16,265 bases of DNA from CAYRUP01 sp964578975 (GTDB taxonomy: Bacteria; Pseudomonadota; Gammaproteobacteria; DSM-16500). The stretch lies in the NCBI GenBank assembly GCA_964578975.1, contig CAZOFA010000053.1, forward strand, positions 1 to 16,265. Reading direction: 5' to 3'. The translations under genes and the position numbers were made by a program. Shown one piece after another: positions 6,553 through 13,697 of the stretch. Each line of letters begins with the position of its first letter. Position 1 is the first letter of the stretch. The notes under the pieces were generated by a model. That model ran no database searches, had not been told where the DNA came from, and saw only the letters and a list, made by a program, of their open reading frames with translations.

Positions 6553-8592
6553 ATGGTAAAAAATAACCATCTTCATCAGCATGCAGTTGAGGCTCCCACT
6601 ATTCCTGCAAATCAATCCCTACCTGAAATCACCATTCGATCCATTATCTTAGGCATCATCTTAACGATCATCCTTGCAGCAGCTAATGCTTATTTAGGTT
6701 TGAAACTGGGTCAGACAATTTCAGCTTCTATTCCTGCTGCCATTATTTCCATGAGTATTTTGCGGTTTTTTAAAACGTCCAATATTCTGGAAAATACCAT
6801 GGTGCAAACCATGGCTTCTGTCGGTGAAGCGTTGATTGCGGGTGTCACTTTCATCATGCCTGCGCTCATAATTTTACATGTGTGGAGCGGTTTTTATTAT
6901 TGGCAAACCGTTTGCATTGCTTTATTAGGCGGTATTTTAGGCGTGTTGTTTACTATTCCATTGCGTCGCGCATTATTGATGGATAAAAGTTTGCGCTATC
7001 CAGAAGGTGTTGCGATCAGTAACGTGCTCAAGGCCAGCACCACCAAAGATGCGGCTGACATGAAATCATTAGTATGGGGCGGGATTGTCGGTGCCGTGAT
7101 TTCTTTATTTCAAACGGGTTTTGAAATTTTAACTGATACATTCGATTATTGGGTTAAAACCAGTAAAACCATTTTTGGTTTTCAATTAGGTTTATCGCCT
7201 GCGTTAATTGCAGCAGGATACATTGTGGGTATTAACGTCGCGATTAGTTTTATTGTGGGAATCGGCATTGGTTGGATTGCCGGCGTCCCTCTGCTCACTT
7301 GGTTTTATGGCATGCACAATGCAGATGCTGCGGGTGATATTGCGACCGCCATTTGGCGCGGACACATCCGTTATATCGGTGTCGGCACCATGTTAGTTGG
7401 AGGTTTGTGGACACTGTTCCGATTATTAAAACCGATTACGCAAAGCATCATCGCTTCTTTTGTTTCATTACGCGCAGCAAAATTAAAAGGCGCAAAACCC
7501 ACATTGCGTACTGAGCTTGATATTCCGATTACCTATGTGATCTGGGGTGTGATTTTATTATTGTTACCGGTTTTTGCATTACTAACTTTTTATATTGTGC
7601 CGGTCGATCACACTATTTCAAATACCTTCCGTAATTTCTTATGCGCATTTACCACGTTCTATGTATTGATCGGCGGATTTTTATTTTGTTCTATTTCCGC
7701 TTATTTTGCGGGTTTGATTGGATCATCTAATACACCGGTCTCGGGATTGTTAATCTCTTCATTGCTGATTTTGTGTCTTGTGCTATTAGCATTTTTTGGC
7801 ATGCAAGGCGGGATCCATGGTCGTGAATTATTTGGTGTGATTTTAGGAATTGGCAGCAGCGTGATTGTGTGTGTTGCACTCGCGATTTCAAACGACACCA
7901 TGCAAGATTTGAAAGTGGGACAAGTGGTGGGTGCTACACCGTGGAAACAACAAGTGATGTTAGTGTTGGGCGTGATTGTATCTGCTTTCGTCGTGCCACC
8001 CATTTTAGAACTTTTATATAATGCGTATGGTATTGGTGGCGTGTTCCCGCATCCTGGCATGAATAAAGCACAAATGTTAGCTGCGCCTCAAGCTGCATTG
8101 ATGGCAACGGTTGCACAAGGTGTTTATACGCACAATTTGCAATGGACCATGATTTCATTAGGCGCGTTGATTGCAGTCATTTGCATTATCATCGATGAAA
8201 TTCTGAAAAAGAATTTCGGCACACGTTTGCCGGTGCTGGCTGTCGGTCTTGGAATTTATTTACCGATGAATACCACGATTCCTGTTGTGATTGGTGGATT
8301 ACTTTCTTATGTGATTCAAGCAAGACTGAATTATCTTTACGATCGTAATCACGCAAGAAATGAAAAGAAAATTAATTCTCATCGCCATCGCGGCTTGTTA
8401 TTGGCTTGCGGTATTGTGGCTGGCGCATCGATTATGGGTGTGGTGTTAGCGATTCCGTTTGCCATTCGACAAAGTTCGGATGCATTAAAATTAATGCCGG
8501 ATCAATATGAATATCTCGCTGGTGCGTTAAGCATTATCGTGACAGTGATTTTATGCGGCTGGGTTTATCGCACGGTGATGCGTAAGGAATAA
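6553..8592 (+). CDS. OPT-family oligopeptide transporter
   Basis: Polytopic inner-membrane carrier of the oligopeptide transporter (OPT) superfamily, likely importing short peptides or related substrates with protons or cations; the true substrate is not readable from sequence. The 679 residues are the normal size for bacterial members. Hallmarks are the N-terminal LPEITIRSIILG (23-34) leading into the first membrane helix, the conserved NAYLGLKLG segment at its end, the NILENTMVQTMASVGEA region, and many further hydrophobic segments (about 14-16) up to the last helix near 655-675. GGAG (6540-6543) is a Shine-Dalgarno 9 nt before the ATG. It stands alone on the plus strand and is followed by a strong hairpin. 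An intracellular amino-acid-consuming lifestyle would suit such a transporter, but that is inference. Confidence 0.92.
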   Translation: MVKNNHLHQHAVEAPTIPANQSLPEITIRSIILGIILTIILAAANAYLGLKLGQTISASIPAAIISMSILRFFKTSNILENTMVQTMASVGEALIAGVTFIMPALIILHVWSGFYYWQTVCIALLGGILGVLFTIPLRRALLMDKSLRYPEGVAISNVLKASTTKDAADMKSLVWGGIVGAVISLFQTGFEILTDTFDYWVKTSKTIFGFQLGLSPALIAAGYIVGINVAISFIVGIGIGWIAGVPLLTWFYGMHNADAAGDIATAIWRGHIRYIGVGTMLVGGLWTLFRLLKPITQSIIASFVSLRAAKLKGAKPTLRTELDIPITYVIWGVILLLLPVFALLTFYIVPVDHTISNTFRNFLCAFTTFYVLIGGFLFCSISAYFAGLIGSSNTPVSGLLISSLLILCLVLLAFFGMQGGIHGRELFGVILGIGSSVIVCVALAISNDTMQDLKVGQVVGATPWKQQVMLVLGVIVSAFVVPPILELLYNAYGIGGVFPHPGMNKAQMLAAPQAALMATVAQGVYTHNLQWTMISLGALIAVICIIIDEILKKNFGTRLPVLAVGLGIYLPMNTTIPVVIGGLLSYVIQARLNYLYDRNHARNEKKINSHRHRGLLLACGIVAGASIMGVVLAIPFAIRQSSDALKLMPDQYEYLAGALSIIVTVILCGWVYRTVMRKE

Positions 8593-8602
8593 AAAATAAT
8601 GT

Positions 8603-8639
8603 CATCGCAAGTTCTACATTTTTTGTGGGACTTGCGATG
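8603..8639 (+). other. Long hairpin just downstream of the OPT gene
   Basis: Arms 8603-8618 and 8624-8639 pair over 16 bp with two G-U wobbles and a 5-T loop. The outer 10 bp (CATCGCAAGT/ACTTGCGATG) are perfect. It starts 10 bp after the OPT stop codon, so it may stabilise or end that transcript, but no U-tract follows, so it is not a classical intrinsic terminator. Confidence 0.6.
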
Positions 8640-8686
8640 GATGACAGAACATGTCATTCCCATCTGCGCGCACTACTGTCCAGTCA

Positions 8687-8705
8687 AAAGGGGTCAGACC
8701 CCTTT
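8687..8705. repeat. GGGGTCAGACCCC palindrome, copy 1
   Basis: A 9-bp perfect inverted repeat AAAGGGGTC/GACCCCTTT around a single central A, followed by TTTG-type sequence. It is identical to the copy at 8849-8867; both continue with gc after the T run. Confidence 0.85.
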
Positions 8706-8734
8706 GCCTTTCACGGGATATCAAAACGACAACC

Positions 8735-8825
8735 CGTCATTGCGAAGAGCGAAGCGACGAAGCAATCCAGAAGAAATAATCAATTTAATATGCTTCCTGG
8801 ATTGCTTCGCTTCGCTCGCAATGAC
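8735..8825. repeat. Interspersed palindromic repeat, full inverted copy
   Basis: Left arm 8736-8770 (gtcattgcgaag ... gcaatccag) and right arm 8797-8825 (ctggattgcttcgc ... gcaatgac) are inverted complements apart from a few extra bases in the left arm, separated by an AT-rich 26-bp loop. This is the most complete copy in the window and suggests the unit is a long imperfect palindrome able to form a cruciform or a stable RNA hairpin. Confidence 0.85.
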
Positions 8826-8848
8826 ATGTTTGGCATACTCGTAAAGAA

Positions 8849-8867
8849 AAAGGGGTCAGACCCCTTT
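8849..8867 (-). terminator. GGGGTCAGACCCC palindrome, copy 2, terminator-like on the minus strand
   Basis: Same 9-bp palindrome as 8687-8705. Five A precede the G run on the plus strand, so a minus-strand transcript leaving the gene 8890-9573 would make the hairpin followed by a five-U tract (then C and UUU). It lies 22 bp past that gene's stop codon, so a terminator role is plausible. Confidence 0.5.
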
Positions 8868-8889
8868 GCATTCTGATAAAAAAATTAAA

Positions 8890-9573
8890 TCAACGTCTTT
8901 TCGCTTGAGGTGGTCCAACGACACACTCGGTTACTTTAGCAGCAGCTCCCATCCAGAGTGCGCCTGCAACTAATCCATAATTATAACTAGCAAATAAGCC
9001 TGCACCTAGTCCCGCAAGCGTGGGAAGGCATTTTTTGAATGTCTCACAACATCCAGACGATTGTTTTTCATTAATTGAACGTTGTGGCGCGGGTGAAGGA
9101 TTTATTTGCGCACGATATTTCTGCTGATGTTCAACAAATTTTTCTTTTGCAGGTTGAGGAACATTATCAAGCAAGTTAGGATTCTTGATTAGCAAACCAC
9201 GAATCATTTCCATGCAACTATTAAATAGTATCGGCACTTGTTGCAAGACTGGCAAAGACAACTGATTTTTTTGTGCCTCTCCTAGATTAGTCATTGCATT
9301 CACAAAATTAACAAATGCGCGAATGGGTCCCTGGGTTCTGTCATTACACGTTGCGGCATACATTTCTGGAAAACGCAGCAACAATGCTCCCATTAAATAT
9401 TGATGATAGGCGATCGAAAGATAATGTGAAGGCGCTTCAGTTTTCAATCTATTTATTTCATCTCTAAGATAATTATGCATCAGCTTAAAATTTTCGTCGT
9501 TGCGATTTTCATCTTTAGCTTCAGTCAAGAACTTTGAAACTTCTTCAACATTTATTTGTTGTGTATTTGTCAT
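8890..9573 (-). CDS. Unrecognised protein with C-terminal hydrophobic hairpin
   Basis: No family is recognised. Residues 1-165 are polar and mainly helical in appearance (VSKFLTEAKDEN, LMHNYLRDEINRLK). A Pro/Ser-rich linker (157-173) leads to a cysteine cluster GCCETFKKC (174-182), then a Gly/Ala-rich hydrophobic stretch (about 183-214), long enough for one or two membrane passes, and a basic end (AKRR). There is no N-terminal signal peptide. The Shine-Dalgarno GAGG (9581-9584) sits 7 nt before the ATG. The hydrophobic part (AGLGAGLFASYN) resembles the start of the duplicated module in the upstream gene 9658-10728 (SIGAGLYGAYK), hinting at a shared origin. A bidirectional terminator separates the two genes. 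A secreted membrane-inserting effector is possible; unproven. Confidence 0.7.
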   Translation of the reverse strand: MTNTQQINVEEVSKFLTEAKDENRNDENFKLMHNYLRDEINRLKTEAPSHYLSIAYHQYLMGALLLRFPEMYAATCNDRTQGPIRAFVNFVNAMTNLGEAQKNQLSLPVLQQVPILFNSCMEMIRGLLIKNPNLLDNVPQPAKEKFVEHQQKYRAQINPSPAPQRSINEKQSSGCCETFKKCLPTLAGLGAGLFASYNYGLVAGALWMGAAAKVTECVVGPPQAKRR

Positions 9574-9602
9574 TTTTTTTCCTCATTCGTATGGGCTAAC
9601 AA

Positions 9603-9640
9603 AAAACCTGCTCTGAATCATGAGAACAGGTTTTGTTTTT
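9603..9640. terminator. Bidirectional rho-independent terminator
   Basis: AAAACCTG (9603-9610) pairs with CAGGTTTT (9627-9634), with partial further pairing in the loop. Plus-strand reading continues gTTTTT and minus-strand reading ends in TTTTTT. It lies 18 bp past the stop codon of the gene 9658-10728 and most likely ends its transcript, isolating it from 8890-9573. Confidence 0.75.
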
Positions 9641-9657
9641 GTAAAACAAATTAATAA

Positions 9658-10728
9658 TTAGACAATCCCAGCATTTCTTGGCGCAGATCCTTGTGATTGC
9701 AGCGGGTCTTCTATTTCTACAATATTGAGCGTTCTTCTTTGATGTCTCTCAACAAACATGTTGCCAGCTTGCAGTGCACCTGCGGCTAATAAAGAAGTTG
9801 CGACCGCATACTGTGGATCACCTTGACCATCAAAACGGCTAGCTTGGACGATCGCCCCAAAAGAAGCTGCACGGAGAACATAACCTAACGCCTTATCCCA
9901 GTTTTCTAAGCTCATTAATCCGCTGTTCACTAACGGCAAACAGATGAAAGCATAAACTGCTGCAGTAATTGAGATGCCCTGTATACGACTGAAGCGATAA
10001 AGTTTCGCACTTAAGTCCTTCAAGCCTTCTTGAATATCCGTTGCATTAGGATTTGCAGCAAAACCTTTTGCCGTATGGCTGGCGCTATTCGCTTCAAAAG
10101 CACCGTAAAGATCCGCCCCTAAAGCTACCCCCGCTACTGTTAGCGTTAAAGCATGCTCATTGAGTCTTTTTATTATCCTAGAACAGCATGTTAATTGACG
10201 CTGTTCACCTAGTTTTGCTTCATCATCTATTGCCTCATAGCCTGGAACTTGTGCCGTTCTGAATTTATTTCTTTCAATAAGCAAAGTGCCTGCGCCTAAC
10301 AGTGCAGCATCTCCGAGAGCCGCGGCTACTGCAAATTGTGGATTTCCTTCACCGTCTAGCTTTCCTACTACCGCTAGCATAGGAACAGAAAGTAGCATGA
10401 GGAGACGACCCAACGCTAAATCCCAATTTTCAAGGTTATTAGCGCCTCTGTGCGTTAGCATGGCCATTGCAGCTAAAAATACCAGAGCCACAACCGCTGC
10501 GTCACCACCAATACCTTGCACTCGACTGAAATCATAAAGCTCATCACCCAACTGAGCCGATCCTTGTTGCAACGCAGTTACATTATAATTTGAAGCAAGA
10601 TTTGTTGCCTCATGGCTAGCATTGTTTGTTTTATAAGCTCCATACAAACCAGCTCCAATGCTTAATGCGGAAGATAATATGTATGAAATATTGTCCTTAA
10701 TTTTTTTTAGATATCTTGTACCTGCCAT
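9658..10728 (-). CDS. Unrecognised membrane protein made of two copies of a ~145-residue module
   Basis: No family is recognised. The 356-residue protein is an internal duplication. Module 1 (about 14-158) and module 2 (about 190-333) share GAxLYGA, NxASHxA, LYxFSRxQGI (64-73 and 243-252), LENWDxALG (99-107 and 274-282), DGxGxPQxAVA (125-135 and 300-310) and a closing ERxxxRT. Each carries roughly three hydrophobic, Ala/Gly/Leu-rich segments suited to membrane helices. The linker contains a CC pair (181-182) before basic residues. There is no cleavable signal peptide; the N terminus is basic and then hydrophobic. The Shine-Dalgarno AAGGA lies about 9 nt upstream of the ATG. The protein identity between modules is moderate, so the duplication is old. 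Function unknown; a host-membrane effector or an inner-membrane protein are both possible. Confidence 0.75.
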   Translation of the reverse strand: MAGTRYLKKIKDNISYILSSALSIGAGLYGAYKTNNASHEATNLASNYNVTALQQGSAQLGDELYDFSRVQGIGGDAAVVALVFLAAMAMLTHRGANNLENWDLALGRLLMLLSVPMLAVVGKLDGEGNPQFAVAAALGDAALLGAGTLLIERNKFRTAQVPGYEAIDDEAKLGEQRQLTCCSRIIKRLNEHALTLTVAGVALGADLYGAFEANSASHTAKGFAANPNATDIQEGLKDLSAKLYRFSRIQGISITAAVYAFICLPLVNSGLMSLENWDKALGYVLRAASFGAIVQASRFDGQGDPQYAVATSLLAAGALQAGNMFVERHQRRTLNIVEIEDPLQSQGSAPRNAGIV

Positions 10729-10877
10729 TTTATTTTTCCTTCAGTTATTTAATTTTAAATTTTTTAATCCATGCAATATGGATAAAAAAAATATTAAGCG
10801 TTATTTATTAAGGAAACATTAAATTTAAAAAAATTATTTTTTGATTTTTTTATGCAGAAAAAATTTGTTCTGTTTAT

Positions 10878-10907
10878 TTGGCTAGATTGTCAACACGCAG
10901 TTATAAT
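10878..10907 (+). promoter_or_regulatory. Putative sigma-70 promoter for the secreted NTF2-like gene
   Basis: TTGGCT (10878-10883) and a perfect TATAAT (10902-10907) are 18 bp apart, placing the transcript start near 10914 and giving a leader of about 40 nt. The surrounding spacer 10729-10877 is very AT-rich and presumably also holds the promoter of the divergent gene 9658-10728; no single site for that gene stands out. Confidence 0.55.
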
Positions 10908-10954
10908 ATCTTTCCTTCGCTAAAAAATTATTTGCACAACGTAGAGGTTTTTTT

Positions 10955-11449
10955 ATGCAGCGCGTGAAAAGTTTTTTTATCAACTTTATGGTTTTAACAG
11001 CAATTCTTTTTTTCAATTGTTCTTTTTCTACAGCACAAACTAAACCAGCAGATGAATGCATTGTTCCTTCGACTGCACTCACGCAGCAACGCATCCTGGT
11101 CATTAAAGACTATTTAAAATTGCTCGGTGAGGGAAAATTTAAAGAATTGATACCATTTTTTACGCCCGATGCGGTGGTGAGCGATGCAATTAAGGGCAAA
11201 AAATCTGCGCGGAATTATTATATGGGGTTGTATGCTTATTTAATTCATCCGAATCTGACTTTTTATGATGTTTATATTGGGATTAAAAATCCAAATGTGT
11301 TGGCGGCGCATTTTAATATGAAGATAACCACGAAAAGAGGGATGGAAAATCGTGGAGAAATTGTGGATTTGTTTGTGTTTGATAAGAATAGTAGCAAAAT
11401 CAAAAAACTTTATATTCAAAGTAATACGACGGATTTTGCGTTTTCTTAG
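10955..11449 (+). CDS. Secreted SnoaL/NTF2-like domain protein
   Basis: Hypothetical exported protein. Residues 1-28 form a signal peptide: basic start (MQRVK), hydrophobic core (FMVLTAILFF), and a likely cleavage after FSTA or STAQ. The mature part shows the pattern of the NTF2-like/SnoaL fold: an opening helix (QQRILVIKDYLKLLGEGKF), the short FFTPDAVVSD element, a KSARNYYMGL helix, and alternating beta strands to the end. Such folds serve as small-molecule enzymes or as binding scaffolds, so no reaction can be named. The Shine-Dalgarno GAGG is 7 nt from the ATG, and a good promoter lies upstream. It converges with epmA; a palindrome lies between them. Confidence 0.75.
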   Translation: MQRVKSFFINFMVLTAILFFNCSFSTAQTKPADECIVPSTALTQQRILVIKDYLKLLGEGKFKELIPFFTPDAVVSDAIKGKKSARNYYMGLYAYLIHPNLTFYDVYIGIKNPNVLAAHFNMKITTKRGMENRGEIVDLFVFDKNSSKIKKLYIQSNTTDFAFS

Positions 11450-11470
11450 TGAGAACAGGGTCAAATCCGT

Positions 11471-11496
11471 GTCATTCCCGCCTGCGCGGGAATGAC
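11471..11496. repeat. GTCATTCCCGC palindromic repeat between convergent genes
   Basis: Perfect 11-bp arms (GTCATTCCCGC and GCGGGAATGAC) around a 4-base loop. It sits between the 3' ends of the NTF2-like gene and epmA and would make a strong hairpin in either transcript, although neither side has a good T-tract. This type of repeat is widespread in proteobacterial intergenic DNA. Confidence 0.8.
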
Positions 11497-11525
11497 AGCG
11501 ATAGGTACAGTGAATAGTTATTTTT

Positions 11526-12491
11526 TTACTGTGCGAAAGGAAACGTTAGCACTTCACTCAATGCATTTAATCCCAACGCCACCATAATTAATCGATCAAC
11601 ACCTAAAGCAACACCGGCACAATCAGGTAACCCTGCTTCCAGTGCGGCTAAAAATTCTTCATCAATCGGCACCGATTCTTTTCGTTCACGCAAATCATTT
11701 TCAAAACGCGCACGTTGTTCTTTCGCATCTTGCAATTCATGAAATCCATTCGCGAGTTCAATATTTTTAAAATACACTTCGAAACGTGAAGCGACTTGAG
11801 CTCCATTTTCAATGCGAATTTTTGCAAGTGCTGCTTGGCTCGCCGGAAAATCATAAATAAAAGTGGGACGTTCGTGACTAAGCTTAGGCTCCACGCAATG
11901 CGTTAATAATAAATTAAGATAAAAATTTCGTTCGATTTTTTCATGCGATGAATTTACAAAATCAATGTCATGCTGTTTCACACACTGTTGCAATTCATCG
12001 AGACTCGCGCGATGTGGATTGATTCTCACATATTTTTCAAATGCATTTGCATACGTTAAATATTCAGCGGCCGGCGTTTGCAACACGCATTGTAATAATT
12101 CATCCATTTCTTTCATCAACGCATGATGATCGAATCCGATGCGATACCATTCCAACATCGTAAACTCAGGATTATGCATGCGTCCGAGATCACCTTGCCG
12201 AAACGCTTTGCAAATTTGAAAAATAGAACCGGATCCCGCTGCAAGCAAACGCTTCATCGCATACTCGGGAGATGTTTGCAAAAAAACTTTTTCGCGGACT
12301 AAATTATTTTGTTGAAAAATCGCGGGAATACTCGAGATGTAAGGATCGGTTACCGTGCTGCGTGCAAGCAATGGGGTTTCAACTTCCAACACGTCGCGTT
12401 CTTTAAAAAATTGTCGAATGCGATCGATGATCTCCACGCGTTTTTGTAAAACCGTGAGCGTCGCAGTCGGTTGCCATTTTACGTCACGCAT
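11526..12491 (-). CDS. epmA: EF-P--(R)-beta-lysine ligase EpmA (GenX/PoxA)
   Basis: Paralogue of the class II lysyl-tRNA synthetase catalytic core that attaches (R)-beta-lysine to Lys34 of elongation factor P. At 321 residues it is close to E. coli EpmA (325) and lacks the anticodon-binding domain of LysRS. Visible class II features are the motif 1 region EVETPLLARSTVTDP (from about 36), motif 2 FRQGDLGRMHNPEFTMLEWYR (about 92-112), and motif 3 GVALGVDRLIMVALG (from 293). The ATG at 12489-12491 is 2 bp after the efp stop codon, so the modifier is cotranscribed with its substrate. The partner enzymes EpmB (lysine 2,3-aminomutase) and EpmC are not in this window. Confidence 0.96.
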   Translation of the reverse strand: MRDVKWQPTATLTVLQKRVEIIDRIRQFFKERDVLEVETPLLARSTVTDPYISSIPAIFQQNNLVREKVFLQTSPEYAMKRLLAAGSGSIFQICKAFRQGDLGRMHNPEFTMLEWYRIGFDHHALMKEMDELLQCVLQTPAAEYLTYANAFEKYVRINPHRASLDELQQCVKQHDIDFVNSSHEKIERNFYLNLLLTHCVEPKLSHERPTFIYDFPASQAALAKIRIENGAQVASRFEVYFKNIELANGFHELQDAKEQRARFENDLRERKESVPIDEEFLAALEAGLPDCAGVALGVDRLIMVALGLNALSEVLTFPFAQ

Positions 12492-12493
12492 TA

Positions 12494-13060
12494 TTATTTG
12501 ACGCGCGCAACATATTCGCCGGTACGCGTATCTACTTTTATTAATTCACCTTCCGCGACAAACAAAGGCACACGCACCACCGCACCAGTTTCTAATTTTG
12601 CTGGTTTGCCACCACCCCCTGAGGTATCACCACGCACGCCCGGATCAGTTTCGGTAATTTTTAAAATCACAAAATTCGGTGGAGTGACGGCGAGCGGAAT
12701 TCCATTCCATAACGTCAGGATGCATTCGCATTGTTCTTTAAGCCACTGTTTGACATCACCGACGGTATTATTATTCATGGCAAATTGCTCAAAGGTGGAT
12801 TGGCACATGAAATGCCATTCATCACCGGTGTTATAAAGATATTGCGCATCCACTTCCGCGACATCCGCGGCTTCCAATGTATCGCCTGATTTATACGTGC
12901 GCTCAACCACACGACCGGTCTTCAAATTACGTGTTTTTATGCGATTAAATGCCTGACCTTTGCCTGGTTTCACAAACTCATTATCCACAATGACACACGG
13001 ATCGCCATCGATCACAACTTTCATGCCACCGCGAATTTCACTCGTTGTATAAACACCCAT
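12494..13060 (-). CDS. efp: Translation elongation factor P
   Basis: Binds stalled ribosomes between the P and E sites and promotes peptide-bond formation at polyproline stretches. The 188 residues match E. coli EF-P. The N-terminal KOW-like domain carries the loop EFVKPGKGQAF with Lys34 at the tip, the residue beta-lysylated by EpmA. The middle OB domain (YLYNTGDEWHFM) and the C-terminal OB domain, ending in VDTRTGEYVARVK, are complete. The Shine-Dalgarno GGGAG (13067-13071) is 6 nt from the ATG. efp is the first gene of the efp-epmA operon, and a good minus-strand promoter lies just upstream. Confidence 0.98.
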   Translation of the reverse strand: MGVYTTSEIRGGMKVVIDGDPCVIVDNEFVKPGKGQAFNRIKTRNLKTGRVVERTYKSGDTLEAADVAEVDAQYLYNTGDEWHFMCQSTFEQFAMNNNTVGDVKQWLKEQCECILTLWNGIPLAVTPPNFVILKITETDPGVRGDTSGGGGKPAKLETGAVVRVPLFVAEGELIKVDTRTGEYVARVK

Positions 13061-13093
13061 TTTGTTCTCCCTTTGCAGAATTCAATTCGCGAT

Positions 13094-13122
13094 ATAATAC
13101 TCGCTTGTTCTGCGTATGCCAA
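13094..13122 (-). promoter_or_regulatory. Putative sigma-70 promoter of efp-epmA
   Basis: On the minus strand TTGGCA (13117-13122) and TATTAT (13094-13099) are separated by exactly 17 bp, placing the transcript start near 13087 and leaving a leader of about 27 nt with the efp Shine-Dalgarno in it. Confidence 0.65.
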
Positions 13123-13172
13123 AGATTATGGCCCTGAAAATTGTGCACAGGCTAAATTGAGTACATTTTTTC

Positions 13173-13348
13173 AGTGGATAAACAGGGGTTGTTACACGCT
13201 ATTTGCTAAAAGTCATGTTAATTATTGATTAATAACAAGTTTTTTTGTAATTTCTCTCAGAGAAGGTCTTTTTCTATTTCTCAGTACACCATTCCCCCCA
13301 GGTTTTTAGAGAGTTAACCACAATGTTATCCACAGAAATTGTGGATAA
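13173..13348. promoter_or_regulatory. DnaA-box cluster with adjacent AT-rich stretch (candidate oriC or DnaA-controlled site)
   Basis: Two perfect consensus boxes, TTATCCACA (13326-13334) and its inverse TGTGGATAA (13340-13348), are 5 bp apart. TTAACCACA (13314-13322) and AGTGGATAA (13173-13181, inverse) each differ from consensus at one base. Between the outer box and the cluster is an AT-rich segment (13198-13290) with ggtctttttctatt (from 13266), loosely like the E. coli oriC 13-mers. A perfect 9-mer is expected by chance only about once in 130 kb (both strands), so the paired boxes are notable. They could equally form a DnaA-dependent operator or a titration site. Confidence 0.5.
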
Positions 13349-13378
13349 CTTCATCACCTACAACTTGTCATACCAGCT

Positions 13379-13425
13379 AAAAAAAATCGTCATTGCGAGC
13401 GGAGCGAAGCAATGACGATTTTTTT
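13379..13425. terminator. Repeat-derived bidirectional terminator after the toxin gene
   Basis: A-run 13379-13386 plus TCGTCATTGC (13387-13396) pairs with GCAATGACGA (13409-13418) plus the T-run 13419-13425, giving a perfect stem of about 17 bp around a 12-base loop (gagcggagcgaa). U-tracts exist on both strands. The core is the interspersed palindromic repeat without its caatccag end. It starts 5 bp past the toxin stop codon and probably ends the toxin-antitoxin transcript. Confidence 0.85.
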
Positions 13426-13430
13426 AATGG

Positions 13431-13697
13431 TCATTCATAATGCGTCCACATGCGAATTACTTTAATGGTTTTTTCTTTTAAATAAACCTGGTAAATCAAC
13501 CGAAGCTGAATGTTAATGCGCCGTGAATAGGCTCCAGTTAAGTCACCGACTAGCTTTTCATATTCAGGTGGATTTTTAAAAGGATTTATTTTAAGTATGT
13601 CGAGTAGCCTTTCTGTCTTTTGCTTAAAGCCAGCTGAAGCAAGTTTTTTCGCGTCTTTTTGAGCTTGTTTCGTATATACAATTTTCCATGATGTCAC
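13431..13697 (-). CDS. YoeB/Txe-family ribosome-dependent mRNA endonuclease toxin
   Basis: RelE-superfamily toxin of the Txe/YoeB branch, which cleaves mRNA in the ribosomal A site. It has 88 residues, against 84 for E. coli YoeB. The family ending RMWTHYE is intact. Residues expected for catalysis are present: Glu47 (YEKLVGDL), Arg60 (YSRRIN), Arg66 (LRLIY) and His86-Tyr87. Leu65 stands where many homologues have His in the HRLVY motif; this is probably tolerated, but activity is untested. The start is GTG (13695-13697), overlapping the antitoxin stop TGA in a GTGA arrangement, typical of translationally coupled pairs. The product is neutralised by the upstream antitoxin. Confidence 0.92.
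   Translation of the reverse strand: MTSWKIVYTKQAQKDAKKLASAGFKQKTERLLDILKINPFKNPPEYEKLVGDLTGAYSRRINIQLRLIYQVYLKEKTIKVIRMWTHYE

Larger units (their letters stand above)
8593..8889. other. Gene-free repeat-rich spacer
   Basis: This 297-bp gap holds only repeats: the OPT 3' hairpin, a degenerate relative of the GTCATTCCCGC hairpin near 8653 (gtcattccc then diverging), two GGGGTCAGACCCC palindromes, and a full inverted copy of the interspersed repeat. Short open frames across it are made of repeat sequence and are not credible genes. Confidence 0.7.
13061..13430. other. Gene-free 370-bp region between efp and the toxin-antitoxin pair
   Basis: No credible gene. From left to right it holds the efp Shine-Dalgarno and promoter (to 13122), a single near-match DnaA box (13173-13181), an AT-rich stretch (about 13198-13290), a tight DnaA-box cluster (13314-13348) and a long repeat-derived terminator (13379-13425). 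The layout resembles a replication origin, but the neighbours are not the usual origin genes. Confidence 0.7.

Noticed and set aside
8599..8876. Two overlapping open frames (81 and 83 codons) downstream of the OPT gene
   Set aside because: They consist mainly of the interspersed repeats and palindromes, and no protein pattern or convincing start context is visible.
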